Origin: Aphelocoma coerulescens
Lineage: Eukaryota > Chordata > Aves > Passeriformes > Corvidae
NCBI RefSeq assembly: GCF_041296385.1
Contig: NC_091013.1
Location: 69,595,563 to 69,659,562, forward strand
Direction of reading: 5' to 3'
Length of the DNA: 64,000 nt
Shown here: positions 1-13,860 of the stretch, one piece after another
Numbering within the stretch: the first letter of the stretch is position 1
Layout of the letters: every line of letters starts with the position of its first letter
Notes under the pieces: generated by a model
What the model was told of the DNA's origin: nothing
Databases searched by the model: none
What the model saw: only the letters and a program-made list of their open reading frames with translations
Position numbers and translations under genes: made by a program

Positions 1-849
1 GGTGGATGACTGGGCTCTCCCGGCCCCGTGGGAGAGGACACACCAGGGCAGCAGGAGAAGGGTTGGAGAGGGAAGATGAGATCACCCTTGGAACTGCTGA
101 AATGCTTTGTTCTCCAGGAGGGAGAAGGATGAAGATGGTTCCTTTCCTCTACTCCTAAACCTCTTGAGTAGGCTGTGGTCACTGCTGGAGACAACAGCAA
201 TGCTATTCGGTCCTTTCTTTCAATCTACTACTCTAACAGCAGATAATGTGACAAAAATATCTCTGGCTGGCCTCAAATATATTATTTTTATATGCCTGAA
301 AAATCTAATAATTTGAAAATCTGCCTTCTCAGTAGAGATTCAAGTTTGTTTTTTTTAATTGAGAAATTCTACTGTTCGTTTAACTCTGTTAACAAAAACA
401 ATAGAACTAATACTACATATATTATTATCATTTTGAGAATAGCAACAGAAGAAAACTCAAGAAAATGTTCTCCTCCATTACTCCTTAGGGTAAGAAAAAG
501 TTTCAAACAGCTTTGCATACCAGAGATTGTCTACACTCTTGTAAAGAAAATTCCATGTCAGACTTTGGCCATAAGAAATGTTACCATAACTCAAAATATA
601 TGCGTATTATACAAAATATGAAATGCATATTATACACATAAAGATGAGTCAAAAATGTTTAAGTTTTTCATAAATAATACTTATTTCATAAGTTTTTTGT
701 GGCTTTAGATGCAGTTCCTTGGTGTGTTAGTGTTTTTATTGCTGCATCTGGTCTTATGCAAGACTTCAAAACAATTTCAGAAATGTAAACAATGAGCTCT
801 TTGTTAAAACCTGGAATAGAAAATTTCCCTATGGGCTAAATGTTTTATC

Positions 850-892
850 TTTTTTTTTTGTTTGTTTTGTTTGGTTGGTTTGTTTACTGCCA
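850..892 (+). repeat. T/G-rich low-complexity tract
   Basis: This is a T homopolymer followed by TTTGTTTTGTTTGGTTGGTT-type sequence. It has no coding potential. Confidence 0.85.
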
Positions 893-3800
893 TACAATTT
901 TAACTGTTACTCTATGTAGTAGAACTTTTGGCACTATTCCAATTTCCTCTAATGACAGCCTCAAATATTTTTCCATTTGGAAATTGGTCAAAATTATGAT
1001 GATTTCTGTTAGTTTGTCTGAAATTAGACAAAAGGCTTATATTGCATAGGCCACAAAACAGATGTTGATAATGTTTGGTTACATCCAGTTTTGTCTGGAC
1101 TTCAAACAGATGACCTGGAAGTGAAAGGTCTTATATCTCATTAATAATAATACAAACTGTCAAATCCCCATGACCTGGTGTGGTCCTTGGCACAGGGCAG
1201 TAAGTCAATACACTCAGCACACTCCCAAGAAGTATGGAGAGAAGGCTTTTCACAATTAGTCCTCCAGCCGGTGTGGACTCGCTACCCGTGCTGGCTCAGA
1301 TGGAAGATCAGCTCTTGTTTATCAGTAACAGTGCTGCTTTCTAGAAATATTTCTACTCTGAATTTCAAAGTTGCTAAAAGTTATGGCAGTGCTGGGATGC
1401 TGCATCTGTCTCAAAATTCTGGGCCCATTTGCACTGAGGTGAGGTTCCTTCCACCTTGAGGCAGATGTCCAAGAAGAAGGAAAGATTCTATAGTGAGGGT
1501 TAGGATACAGTAAGACTAAAATGCGTTAAAGGCAATTAGTGGCTTTCCTTGTGTTTATTTGGATGAGTTGCTCAATCTGCTCATATCATGCAGTGAATAA
1601 CATGTATTTATTCTTGCAAGAGTGTTGTGAGGCAGTAATTCACCATGGCTGATGAGGAAGTCAGCTTCAGAGTTGATTGAGCCCACGCAAGTAACCAGAT
1701 GCCTGCCAAAGCCCTTTGTCTTCCTAAAATAACTCAAAGCATCATATCCTCCTATTTTTATTTCCTTTCTTTCTTTCTAGAAAATACTCTCTTACAGAGT
1801 AGCAAAAGATTCCGTCACGGATTCCTTGCTTGGCTGGGGCATATTTGTTGCTGTCACTAGCTGTATGACAAAATAGATGAAATGTGCTCCAGTTAAGAAC
1901 ATGTATCTTTCAAAAGTGTCATTAAGGCTAAATTCTGCTCTCAAAGGCACACCGACAAGTCTCAGAAAGTGAAATGCATCTTCACAACAAAGAGAAGAGA
2001 AGAGAACGTCCTCCTAAAATATAAAATTCATAAAACCTGAGTAGATCAACATTTTTTTTTTTAATGACCTATTTTAATGCAAGATCAGTGCTCTAAACAA
2101 AACCCCAACTCAAACAACAAACTTTGTTAAAAGAAAACTGCATATCTACTAGAGAGTATTTCCCTGTGAAAATGCAAGCTTACAATATTAGAACACAGCC
2201 GCATATTTTTCATTTTGAAAAAAATCACCTACTAAGCAGCAGACAAACTGTTAGCAAATTTACATTCTCAGGATTTTAATACAAAGGTAAGTATTTAAGA
2301 TCCCTACTGCAGCATTAGGAAATATAAATGGAAAAGAAAAGGACAAGAGTTAGTAATATCAAGTCACTACAGTGGATTTGATTGTATTACCCAGAGACTC
2401 ACAATATATTAGGACACTGTTAAAATTGACTGGGCTATCTCAATCATTAGTTCTAACAGAGATATGACTTGCCTCTCGAAGTGAACAGTCTGGGAAGAAA
2501 AGGAGCTAAAACTGAAACAGAAACATGTAAAATATTTTAATACATAAATGCTAAGAAAGAACTTTTGTTAACTAATACTGTAAGACAGTTTCAATACTGC
2601 TTTTGTTAAAAATTGTGATGCAAACCTAGAAGTCATAATTCTAAGACCATAATAACATGGAATCAGATTTTCATATTTTATTAAAATGTTACTTAATATA
2701 ATGAAATCTGACCAACTGCAATTGCAACATATGGAATACTAAGATTATATAATAAAAATATTCAGACTATAATTATTTAAAAATTCTCCATCGCATATGC
2801 AATTTATCAAAGTGAACTTTACATTGATTTGTGCCACATGGTTGATGAAAAACTATAAAGAGTCTCTGGAACAAAAGGTAAGTACAGATAACTTTGTACG
2901 AACAATCTCAATCTGTTTCAAACTTTCCCTTTTTTTCAGCTTTAAGTTCACAAATCAAAATATTGTATTATTTATATCGCCTTAGTCAAAAAAATTTTTT
3001 AAAACCCAAGGCCTCCTCTGTTTAAAATGTGCCTTAGATTCATGGAATAAACAATGCTAAATTGTTTTAGTTAAATGTGGACAATCTTAAATCAATTGAA
3101 ACCTTGTTTACAAAGATTTTGTTTAATTCCTATCTCTTACAGAGACAATCCAAATCGTTGTAAATCATGTTTGAATTGATTTAAGCTTTAAAGTTAAATT
3201 GGAGGCATATCTGAATATAGAAATTCCTATGTGTCATTTCACTGTGAGCAGTAACTAGATATAAATGATGCTGTGCTATACCATAACTTGATAGATCTCA
3301 AAGATTTCCAGATCATGTATACTGAATCTACATTACTCTTTGGAATTAGACAAGAACAGACAGTGTGGCTTTATTGGGACCTGCTCTTCAGAGCCGTCAG
3401 AGATTGTTCAAACCTTCTTAGGCATAAACCCCACCTTCTCTGCCTACTGCTTTTCTCGATTTCAGTTATTGGACTCAAGTTTCAGAGCCACATTCTATAT
3501 ATTGAAAACTGGGAAAAACAGTGACATCATTGTATACAAAATCATGCAAAATCAGCAGCTAAAGAGAGGGTATAATGGGATTCAGGGGATTTTTTACCAA
3601 TGCAAATTTACAGAAGACAGGTATGATACTGTGTGTGACCATTAACTCTCAACATCATTTCAGCTCCAAAGACGAGCGAGAGTTGAGTAGCAAAGGCTGC
3701 AGTTAATCTAATAGTAAAACTGAGATAGTGGAATGTGGGTTCTTTTTGAGAAGCTCACAGGTTTTGGTACCATATGGCACCATTATCACATCACCTCACC

Positions 3801-4499
3801 ACACTTGGAAGCAGTTTTCTTGCTCTGTTAGCACTGATAGGGAACACAAGGGCATCCTGTCAATATTTCAAAAGTTAATTTTTTTCACTTTCTATTATTT
3901 CTGCTTCTGCAATACTGACAATATCTCCCACTTTTACGAATAGTAAAAGCAAAGGACTAGAATGACTGTGCCATGTCCTGAAGGAGCAGGGGATGTCATC
4001 CAGCAGTGATCTTGAGTAAAAGGATAAATTGCACATTAATTCTTAAGGACACATTGAAATACTAGGTTTTTGCAGAGGGATGTTGCTACAGGAATTGTAT
4101 TGCATCAGTGATTTTTCATGTCCACTCTGCAGTTTTAATCAGTATTTCAATGCAAATGCATATTTCAGCCTCTAAACAGCCTTTTAAACTACTGTATGCA
4201 GTTGGAAGCATTGTTCTTAGATATAAGAACTTAGCCAAAGCAGTACTGAGTTTTCCTTTCTAAAACAAAAAGGGACATTGATCAAATTATCCCACTTATG
4301 GTCCTGCTTGATGCACTACTTTATTGACTTAAGACAACAGTGTCTCAGCAGCAGTCAGCTGCAGATTGAGAAAGCAAGCAGAGTGATATATTAACTGTGA
4401 TAATCATATACTGCTGCTTGCTCCCAAATAAAAGCATCTATTTCCCCTTCTCTGCTCTGCTCTAATACTAAAGTATGAGACTAACTTCCATGTAGACGG

Positions 4500-4585
4500 T
4501 TTTTGGGGTTTTTTTGCCTTTTCATTCTATTGTTTTTTTTTTTTTTTTCTTGTTTTGCTTTCATTTTATTTTTATTCTTTTAATC
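4500..4585 (+). repeat. T-rich low-complexity tract
   Basis: The tract includes an 18-base T run (4531-4548) and is otherwise T-rich with scattered A, C and G. It is an ordinary intronic pyrimidine tract. Confidence 0.85.
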
Positions 4586-5250
4586 ATCTATTTATGATCT
4601 TATCTTTGCTACAGATTCTCACTATGGTATGCAGGAGCAAAGATAGCTATTTTAGAAACTCAGTTATGCAGAAAACATCATGACATCACAAAACTTTCCC
4701 TTAGTGGAGTAGTTTAATAAAGATGCTCCTAAGTAAATTAATCTAAAAAAATTCATACTGCATTTCATAATTCTCAGTTTTATCCGATCTGAGAGGAGAG
4801 TGCATTTTCAACTTGCAACATGCCCTTTTTTCCAGACTACTTCCCAGAAAAGGTAGTATCACCTCTAAGACAGAGTTGTAACAGAACCTGCTAGAAGACA
4901 GATGAAACTGAGATCTCACTGCATTCCTTCACTCAGGAAAGGACCAGAAGGGTTTTCTCATGCATATTTACGGAGGGTTCATTCCCAGCTCATATGCTAA
5001 CTACCAAAGTTCACAGCTTGGTTACAGCTTCATTCTCTCTTAGTCCTTGCTTTAAACAGGCAACTTTTTCCTCTCGCTGTGACAGATGGGTTGAGATACT
5101 GCAGATCCCCCTTAACTCCATCACTGAGAGAACTGGGTGCCAGCAGGAGGGCAGGTGTCTTTGCACGAGCTGCATGGCACTTGGGATCAGGCACAAGCAC
5201 ACTCTGACTCACAAAATCTTGACTTGTGGAATTAGTCCACATTTACATTT

Positions 5251-5297
5251 TAACACAAAAAAACCAAAAAAAAAACCAAAAACAAACAAAAAAAGAG
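5251..5297 (+). repeat. A/C-rich low-complexity tract
   Basis: This is a run of A with interspersed CC and C (AACACAAAAAAACC, AAACAAACAAAAAAAG). It resembles the CCAAA-type simple repeat at 52.03 kb. Confidence 0.85.
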
Positions 5298-5599
5298 GTT
5301 TCATATTGGTATTTACAGACTTTTCAACAAGTCACCCGCACTAATAAAAGCACTTGAGGTATTGCTATTTCTCACATCTCTGCTCAAAGACTGTACAATG
5401 GGCAAATGCTTTGTAATCAGTGCCCATACTTCAAGGAAGTAGAGAGGAAGTAATAAAATCTGGTATAAAAAGAATCTGTTCATACTGCAATTGTATGCTT
5501 AGCTGACAATATTAAGACACTAACCACAAGGGTTAAGAACTAACAAGTTTAAAAGAGCCTTTTGACTCATACCTTAGTTATAATGAAAAGTATGATTAC

Positions 5600-5743
5600 C
5601 TGCAAGGTTATCAATCTCTTTCTCTTGGAGCAGGCTAACAGCATCATCATCTCCTTCCAGCATAAGCTCTGTTTCTGCATTCTGATTTACCACAGCTTGA
5701 CTTCGGAAAGTTTTCTTTGACTTCACTACATCCTCTTCAGTGC
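5600..5743 (-). CDS. NBEA: NBEA exon, 144 nt: acidic linker immediately before the PH domain
   Basis: The acceptor CTTTTTTTTAG precedes GCACTGAAGAGG, and the exon ends CTTGCAG before the donor GTAATC. Starting in phase 1 it reads (G)TEEDVVKSKKTFRSQAVVN, QNAETELMLEGDDDAVSLLQ and EKEIDNLAG. The acidic run EGDDD and the ending IDNLAG match the known neurobeachin linker; in the family the PH domain begins a few residues further on. That exon should lie beyond coordinate 1 and I do not find it in the first 5.6 kb. The exon is symmetric (phase 1 in, phase 1 out, 48 codons), so it could be skipped without a frameshift. Of the four exons, this is the strongest evidence for NBEA over LRBA. Confidence 0.96.
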
Positions 5744-8700
5744 CTAAAAAAAAGTTACAAATGTTGTGAATTTACCTGAACAATATTTTAAATATAAAAC
5801 AATGACAATCAAGTTGCAAAAAAATTACAGTATAAATCATCTTTATCAGAAAGAAGAAGGGACATTTTCTAAAACTCTACCAAGGTTTACAAAATATGCA
5901 GTCCTGTTCTGTTTTCTGTCCTGTCCCGAATAAAATACAAACTTTTCCACCAAGAATCTCCTGTTTCTAATAATTGCTGTTTACCTTGTGTTCAATGTTG
6001 TTCCATTAGTTTTCCACCTGCAACAAATTCATCTGGAGTTTCTTTTGGATTTCCAGTGCCCTGACTCTGACCGACCTGAGAGTGCAAGCCACCTACTCTA
6101 AATAAATCTCACAGGATTTTTGTCTTTTGAGATAGGAGGGATAGGATGGTGAAGTAGGAGTTGGTTTATCTCGATACACAGATGCACAGTAGGCTATGCA
6201 GAGATTCAGAAAAGACTGAAAACAAGACAAGCACGGTAAGGGAACTTTGGTGCACATCTGTGTGTGTGTTTTTAAGCAACACAATAAAAATGGTGGTATA
6301 TGGATATGTGCCAATTACCCAAAGGTTTTCATGGATAATACTCATTCTTTTCGACTACAGTTGGCTTTTTCTATTCAGCCTGATGGTTCCTTGTGGCAGG
6401 AGATGTATCTAACTGCATTTTGGGAATATCTTACTGGAACTTGCCAGATTTTATTCTTATGATGTAAAAAATAAATCCCAGTGTGGACAAATGGCAGAAT
6501 CATAATTAGGTTTTATATCATAAATATCTTTCATGTTACTGTTGTGACCTCCTCATAGTATTTCTTTCTTAGCTGGGAAGAGGTATTAAGTTTTATTTTC
6601 AGTACTGTGGTCTCACAGTAGCCTCAGGCAAGAAAGATTTCTATTTTTTTTCTCAAATAGAAAACCCTGCATCTTCACCTAGGACCATACGAGATCTGGG
6701 CATCTCCACTTCTGCCAATCAAGAAATGAACCCCATAAACTATCTCTCTTTTTTTTTGTAGGATAATTTGGAAATTTGCTTCCTACTAAGCTGCAGAATG
6801 AGTGTGAAAATAGGCAAAACCACGCACATGTGGATTTTGTTTGTCTTCCACAATGCCTGAACTTAAACAGGATGAAAACTATTATGGCAGATGCAAAATG
6901 TTGAGGTAAAGTCCAGTAAGATTCATGGCCCCCTACTAACACAGGACAACTAAAAGGAATATAGTAAGCAGACGGGTTAGGGAAGATAGACACATGGAAT
7001 GCAACTGATGTGTCAGGCTGTTTTTTTTATTACAAGCAGTTGGGAAGAAGTTATGATTTTACCACCTACTCTTATAATTAGAGTCTTTTAATTAGTTTGT
7101 GCACAGGAGAGTCACACCATATAAATAAAAATGCTGGAGGCATATCTTTCTGTGGGTATGTTTACTCTGTTTGAAGATCACTGTTAACATGCCGCTTCAT
7201 CACAGTCTGAGATAATTCATGTTTCACATGGCCTAACATTAACCTTTTGTATACTATTGCTATTATCTCAATTGCTATTTCTGAAACTCCATTTTGAAAC
7301 CCTGAAAAGGTAAAGAGAAACAAGTAAGCAAACCCCCATTTTTTTACCAAGCTCAAAATTAGGGACAGCATATTTAGTCTTCTTGTTTGTTGTTGTCTCC
7401 ATTAGGACCATACAGATAGTGATTAAGACAATGTGGCTGTATTTTAATACACTGTGTCTTGCTTGTTCAGTTATTAGGCTGTGATATCACTTGCACAAGT
7501 TATTACTTAATTCAACTAACTGTAATTATTTACCCAATTTAAAACCAGATCAGCTAACTAATGGTTGGAAAAGTTTTCACTATTAGTATAAGCTTTGGGA
7601 CTTTTTTTCTTTTGTTTGTTTGGCTTGTATTTTTTTTTCTTCCTTATTTATAAAAAGAAGCAAGAATGGTAGGACTTATGAAAAGCCCACAAAAAAGTAA
7701 TGCGCTGCAGCAGAGTTTCAGTTTTTTTGTATCAGAATTGTTCTGCGTTTTACATCAGTAGGTCAGGATCTTGATACACTTGCATTTACAGCAAGGGAGT
7801 TTAGCATCATTTGACAAAAGTAATAACTCCTGTTGTGAAGCATGTGACACTAGAGGAGACCAGGCCTGAAATGAATTAGCATGTGGAGGAAGGAATCATC
7901 AAAGCACTGTTCTCTTCCTTTTTGGTAGCTCTAATGAGTTTTGTGTAAATTTCTGAGCTTCATAAAATGTGATAATCTTCAAATTATCTAATTGAAAAGT
8001 ACTAATCTGAAGAGTCAATAATTTCTGTAGTTACTGATTAATGACAATTACGGAAAATTATTTATGCATGAAAATATATTTTTAAAATTACCAGGAAGAA
8101 AGTCCCAAGCTCCAAATTATTACTAACATTTAAAGTACATCCAAAGAACATGAAATTTAGGGTATTTAAATCCCTTGTGATGAGTATACCAGGTTACAGA
8201 AATATTGCCAGACACAGGTGTAAGAAACATGGTAGAGTAGAAGGCAGTAAATTAGTTTGGCAAACTTGGAGCTTAGCAACAAGACAAATATATATAAAAT
8301 CCATTCTGGTCTATAATATTAAAAATACATTTATTTATATGAAATATAATAAATAGTCCTTCTTTCTCTTGATGAAAAAAACCCTCTGGTTTGGCTGTTG
8401 TTAAAATTTATCACTCTGTTGAGTGCACCTTAGTTTTGCTGTACTGTACCAAACATTTATCTAAATGAATGTGTATGGGACCTGGAGTTGCCCTTCAATC
8501 ACTATATCCTTTATGAATTAGAGTTCCATTTATCAAAATTACAGCAAGAAGAGTAAGGTCTCACAGGGCTGTCTCATTACAAGGCTTGTAAACACTGTCC
8601 TTACAAAGAAATGGTTTAACACCTAACAAATCAAAAACTGATTGGGAATAGAATTTATTTGAGATCATCTATCTTCGGAAGACGTGCTGTACTGAGTGCA

Positions 8701-11700
8701 CTTCGTGGCCTTTCTACCCATTCATCAAGAAATTAACAAGCTAATACCACAGACCACCAGATCTCCTTGGATCCTGAAATGTGAAATATGTTCAAAACAG
8801 ATCTGTCACAGATGTTCTATTTTTATATTTCAAGACGACTTCAAAAAGGTTCTAAAACAAGAGAAACTCTCCAAATAAGAGTAAGAAGAAAAACTCCTCT
8901 CTTTAAAACCAGACAACAAACTGAATAAAAAATTATATGACATAAAACTGTGTCTATTATTGTTAACAGTGATATAAAAAGGAGAAATGAATAAATGAAT
9001 ATTTGATATTTCAGTGTGTTGGAAAAAAATCAAAACTTGGTTTTTTTTCCAAAGCTTCAGCAAAATTACTATGAAATTAAATCTATGACCAGACATTTCA
9101 TTTCCAAAATTCTAGCACACAGAGAGCCTGCATTTTAAAGACACAAAATGAAACTGTATTAAGTCTAATTAGAATATGTTTCAGAGCCATTAAAACAAGA
9201 AAAAAATAAAACAAAACTAGACGTCATTTCAAGAAACAATGTTGTGACACTGGAGGGCACGAATTGGCAGATGCTATCAGTTCTTGTCCTTATCAAGTTC
9301 CTTCTTAAGGGATATTTTAAGGGATAGACTTAAGAGATATACTGGGATGTGGAAAGGAGACTTGAAGTAAGCAGCTAAGTGTTTCTTAAAACTACATTTT
9401 GCAAATATTTTGAAGGAAATAAGTCACTCAGATTGCACTGAAGGCCAGCTGAAGTTGGTGACTTGTTTTCTTGAATCTTAAAGGCTCTGTCTTAAACATA
9501 TTTTAAGAGAATGTATGTACACGACTAGGTAAGCTGTTAAAAAATCCCTCTTTCATTATACCTGTTTTAATCTTGATTATTTTTGTAAATGTGCATGTTA
9601 CAAACTGTCTTTCTACAGTAACTTCAGGATAACTGCAAACAGCTCACCTTTAAAAGAAATCAAAGAAACCAACCACCACTCCTGTACAAAACCTCAGTAT
9701 CTGTGGGTGCATATTTTTTATGTCTGAAAGATTGTATGAGCTGCCCAGTAAATTTGTTCAGCATTGCCAAGAATGTACTAATCTCTCTTCTAGTAGCATT
9801 ACTTTTCTTTAAACAGAAACTATAAAGCAGTCAAAAAAACCCTCTAAAAGAACCACAAAAACCATTACCACAACCCCTCAAAACCTAATAATTTCCCTAA
9901 TAAGAACAGGAGAATCTCATGTTAATTTTCAGCTACAGCCACTAGAAGTATTTAATATAGGCAATACTTCATGAAACAGGGGCAGGTGGAGTTGGTTTTT
10001 TATATTATGTTATCTGAATTTTTGAGTCTCTATTTTCAACTAAATCAATGAATTCCCTATTGGTTTCTGTAGGTCACAACAGGTTCTAGGGATTCAATCT
10101 ACATTTCAAAGACTCTGTAAGGGTCAAGATCCACAAAAACTGTCCCTAAATAAAATTTTAAAATTAGCAGTACAAACACACTGTATTATTGATTAAATTT
10201 ATGTTTATGTACATATTTCATTAGATATTAAACTAATTATTATGATTTGGTTAAACACAGCAAGGGAGTTTCCAGTTCTCTCTTCTATCCATTTACTATA
10301 CATCCAAATATAGTGTTTTATATTTCTTTCTGCATTTAGTAAGAAATGAGGTTAAAAATATGGTTATTTTTAAGAAAAGTTTGCCTGGTAATACCATAGC
10401 CAACAAAAGGAAACTACTGCTTCTTATAAAGTTGTTTCCATAGTTTACTTCAACGAATTACCGATAAGGCAATTTATGTAGTGAGTGCTCTTTGATCTTT
10501 GAAGAGAGATGGCAGAATGGAAAGTTAACCTCATTTTAATGTTACCTAAATATACTGACAGGAAATTCTAATGTTTCCAAACATCTGGAAATCTGCTTCA
10601 TGGGATGGTGTTCTTCTTTTCTATAAGAAACCTTTTTCATATACTGTCTTCTACAGTTTTATGTGGCTTCTAAAGGAGCATTTGACATAAGTAAAGTCTG
10701 TTCTCTTTACAGTAAAATGCTGCATTTAATTAAAAACTCTCTTTTATAGTGGCTAAAGTAGAGTTTTGTGAAGCTTAGCTCTCCTCAGAAAGTTTTAAGG
10801 GTAAACTTGCTTGTTACTCCTTACAGATCTAACAGTATGTTTTGCTCTCTAGAACACTGATTTTCTTGCTGAATTTTCATCACATAAAGTGGTTTCCACT
10901 ACTTTACTAAATAAAGGAATTCAGAATTAGCTCCTCACAGGAGGCTACCTGGCAGATCATGATGTGAACCATGAAATTGTATCACAGGTGAAATATAATT
11001 TATCAACCGAGTTTGAAAGAACAAAGCTTTTTCTTGAGAGAGAGTCTTTTCTTTATTGCACAAACCAACTTTTACAGGAAGAACCAAGCTTGTCTATGGA
11101 CAAAATTAAAATATACCACTATTTTCTACATTTTTTTGTTCCTTCAATATTAATAATAGTTGAAAATACTTAGAAAAAAGATTTGCTTGATAATCTTCCT
11201 GCTTTATATATTCTAAGAGTTGAAACCCCTGCTTTCATTGCTAATCTTCAGTAACTCGATTAGGCACCGGTACCCTCACAGCAGTCACAGTTATGGAGAG
11301 CAGCTGCCTGCTGTAAACTGACCTCTACAAAACCCAGTAAGATTAAATCATCGACATGGTGACCACTCTATCTCAGCCTTGTATCTTTCCACAGGACTTC
11401 CACAGCCAGCCTTCCTTGGGCTGCACTCACTCCATGGGAAATGTGCAGTGGCTATCCCTAGGCCTGCTCTAGAGACCAAATTTTTGGCTTTGCATAGCAG
11501 CCCAATGCTGGCATATCACAGCCAGCTCCAATAAGCTGTCCCCACCTGTGTCTGTTGGGGTTGTTATTTAAATTGCAATGTGTTTCTGGAACTGGCAGCT
11601 TTGACTGGCATATAATTTAGTTTCCCCAGAGAATCAGAGAAGTGACTGTTGATAAAGGAAGGCTGGTTTTAATAGATTTAATAAAAACCAGAGAAATCTA

Positions 11701-13679
11701 AATCACATTTTCATTATTAAGGATCTTTGAAGAAATGAGGAAGAAAAACTATGAAAATTGCATAGAAATTAAAAATTGCATATATTTATATTGGAAATTA
11801 CTTCCACCAAAAGTAAAACCAAATCACATTTTTGTTTTCTATAACGGATAAATACCTGAAAATTTAATCATAGACATTACATGCATTTTTCTCCAATTTT
11901 TATACCTAATATCTGACCAAATGGTCTTGTTCATATAAGTAATTTGTAAATAAATGCTTAAACTGCTTTATATGTTTTCCTTTATCATATTCTCAGATAT
12001 TTTACATTGCAAAACAAGACTGGCACAGACTATGCCAATGAGGAGACTGAGAATACAGGCAAGGCCAAAATAAACATGTTTCTCAGATGAGGCTGAGGGC
12101 TTTGTAAACAAGAAATACTTGTAGCCACAGTGCTGTATATTAATAAAAAGGGTCCCACATAAAAATAAAGATGAAAGTACCATGTTGGGCACTCATTTTT
12201 TTTTTGGTTCACAGATAGGAAAACTGAGATGCAGAATGGTCATGAAATTAATTTTCAGAAGTTGTCAAGATTGTCCTTATATGTATTTGAGATTTCAGGA
12301 TTTCTGAGCATATGAGAAAGGATCCTGCACTTATTCAGCACTGACCATGAGCAGCCAGCAGGACACAGAGTCAGATATTCCCAGCCCAGTAAATGTTCCA
12401 ATGAATTTCAGGTTCCTGAAAGGCAGTCCCCATTCTGACTGGAACCAGAGGAAGTCCCTCTAATGGGAACTAACAACAGTCAAATGTTTATATTTGGGTT
12501 AAGATGTAGTTTGCCACTGTAACTTGTACATGGAGGAATGGATTCATATTTCATGACTGACAACCTTTACAAATCCCTGATAGTTTGAAGGGCAGCATTT
12601 TGGCATATACTGTAGTTTGATAAATTGCAGAAAGAAACCAAATTCTGCTGTGGATAATTTCAACAGGCAAAGATGATACACAAGAAGAATAATTAAGAGC
12701 AATAAAATTTTCCTAGGTGTGTTTTTAGCCATTTTTAAAAAATTACAGTAATAGCTGAGAGGAAAATATCTACATCACACCAACAGTTATTGCTCAGTGG
12801 AAAGGACATCAAGGACACTTGCAAGTAAGAGAATTGGATCAATATTAACGCGATTTTCATTTCATGCTTCCCCAACTCCAGTAAGCTGACAATATACTCT
12901 GATTATGTGAGCTGCCTCTGAGTAACACAGAAAAGGTTATTAGAGCAAGAGGTGGAAATGGAATGCACTTTTTATATTGACAGGTCTGCTAATAGAGTGT
13001 ACTGATTTTCAAAGCCATGCAATGTGTTTTCACAATTTGGTTTTGACAGCAAAAAGGAATTTCACTTATCCTTAATTCAAAATATTCACATGTAAGCAAA
13101 GGGTCCTTAAGACAGGCCACTGAAAAGGGTACCCAAACTATTCCAAGAGAAAAATTTAATTAATAAGGCAAGCAACAAAAGGTGATTGAATTTCAATATG
13201 TATGATATGATAATGAAATAATGAAATAAATTTGCTAAAAAAGGCACTCTATGCTTTTGACATAGCATCTGATAAAACCTTTTTAAGATGACATAAAAGT
13301 GAAAAATATGTCTATGTCACGTCTTAACGTTCAGGCCTGGATTATGTCTGGAAAGTTTTAGAGTAGTTCCTAAGCACACATTCTCCAGGAAAAAACATGT
13401 TCTGACTATCTGCTTGCAGACCCTAAAGCCAGGATCAGTGTTGTCAGACTTCTAAACTGGCACACTCCATACTGAGGAATTGCATCAGACATATGCTGGC
13501 CTTCATTTTGCTTCCTGTTCATAAAAAAAAAAATTCTAATTGAAAAGGCTAGCAACGATAAAGCCTTGGAAAGAAATGAAATGCTCTTTGGAAATACAAA
13601 CACTTGATAATGTAGTGACATGTAAGAAATGGCATGGCATTTCATGAAATTCCATGAAAAAAAAGTGGCAACCCTCTCT

Positions 13680-13748
13680 ATGATGGGGGTTTGGAACAAC
13701 GTTATCTTTAAGATCCCTTTCTACTCAAGCGATTCTATGATTCTATGA
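13680..13748 (+). mobile_element. CR1 LINE 3' tail fragment
   Basis: The segment ATCTTTAAGATCCCTTTCTA followed by GATTCTATGATTCTATG is the standard 3' end of avian CR1 elements, including the short tandem ATTCTATG terminal repeat. Only the extreme 3' end is recognisable, as usual for heavily 5'-truncated CR1 copies. The left limit is approximate. Confidence 0.75.
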
Positions 13749-13786
13749 AATGTGATCTTACCTCCCAAACTGTTAATTTCCACCAA

Positions 13787-13860
13787 ACATAATAATAAAA
13801 AATAAAAATAAAAATAGAAATAGAAATAATGATAATAATATTATTGATAATAAATAAACA
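13787..13860 (+). repeat. AT-rich (AATA)n-like simple repeat
   Basis: The units AATAATAAAA, AATAAAAATAAAAATAG, AAATAATGATAATAATATTA and AATAAATAAACA lie just downstream of the CR1 tail at 13.7 kb. This is a common arrangement for decayed LINE tails. Confidence 0.8.

Larger units (their letters stand above)
1..5599 (-). other. NBEA: NBEA intron, partial, downstream of the 144-nt exon
   Basis: This intron begins at the GTAATC donor and runs off the window. The first 130 or so bases are clearly richer in G and C than the rest (for example GGGCTCTCCCGGCCCCGTGG) and may be the edge of a repeat I cannot name. I find no PH-domain exon here. T-rich tracts occur near 850 and 4500 and an A-rich tract near 5255. 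Confidence 0.75.
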
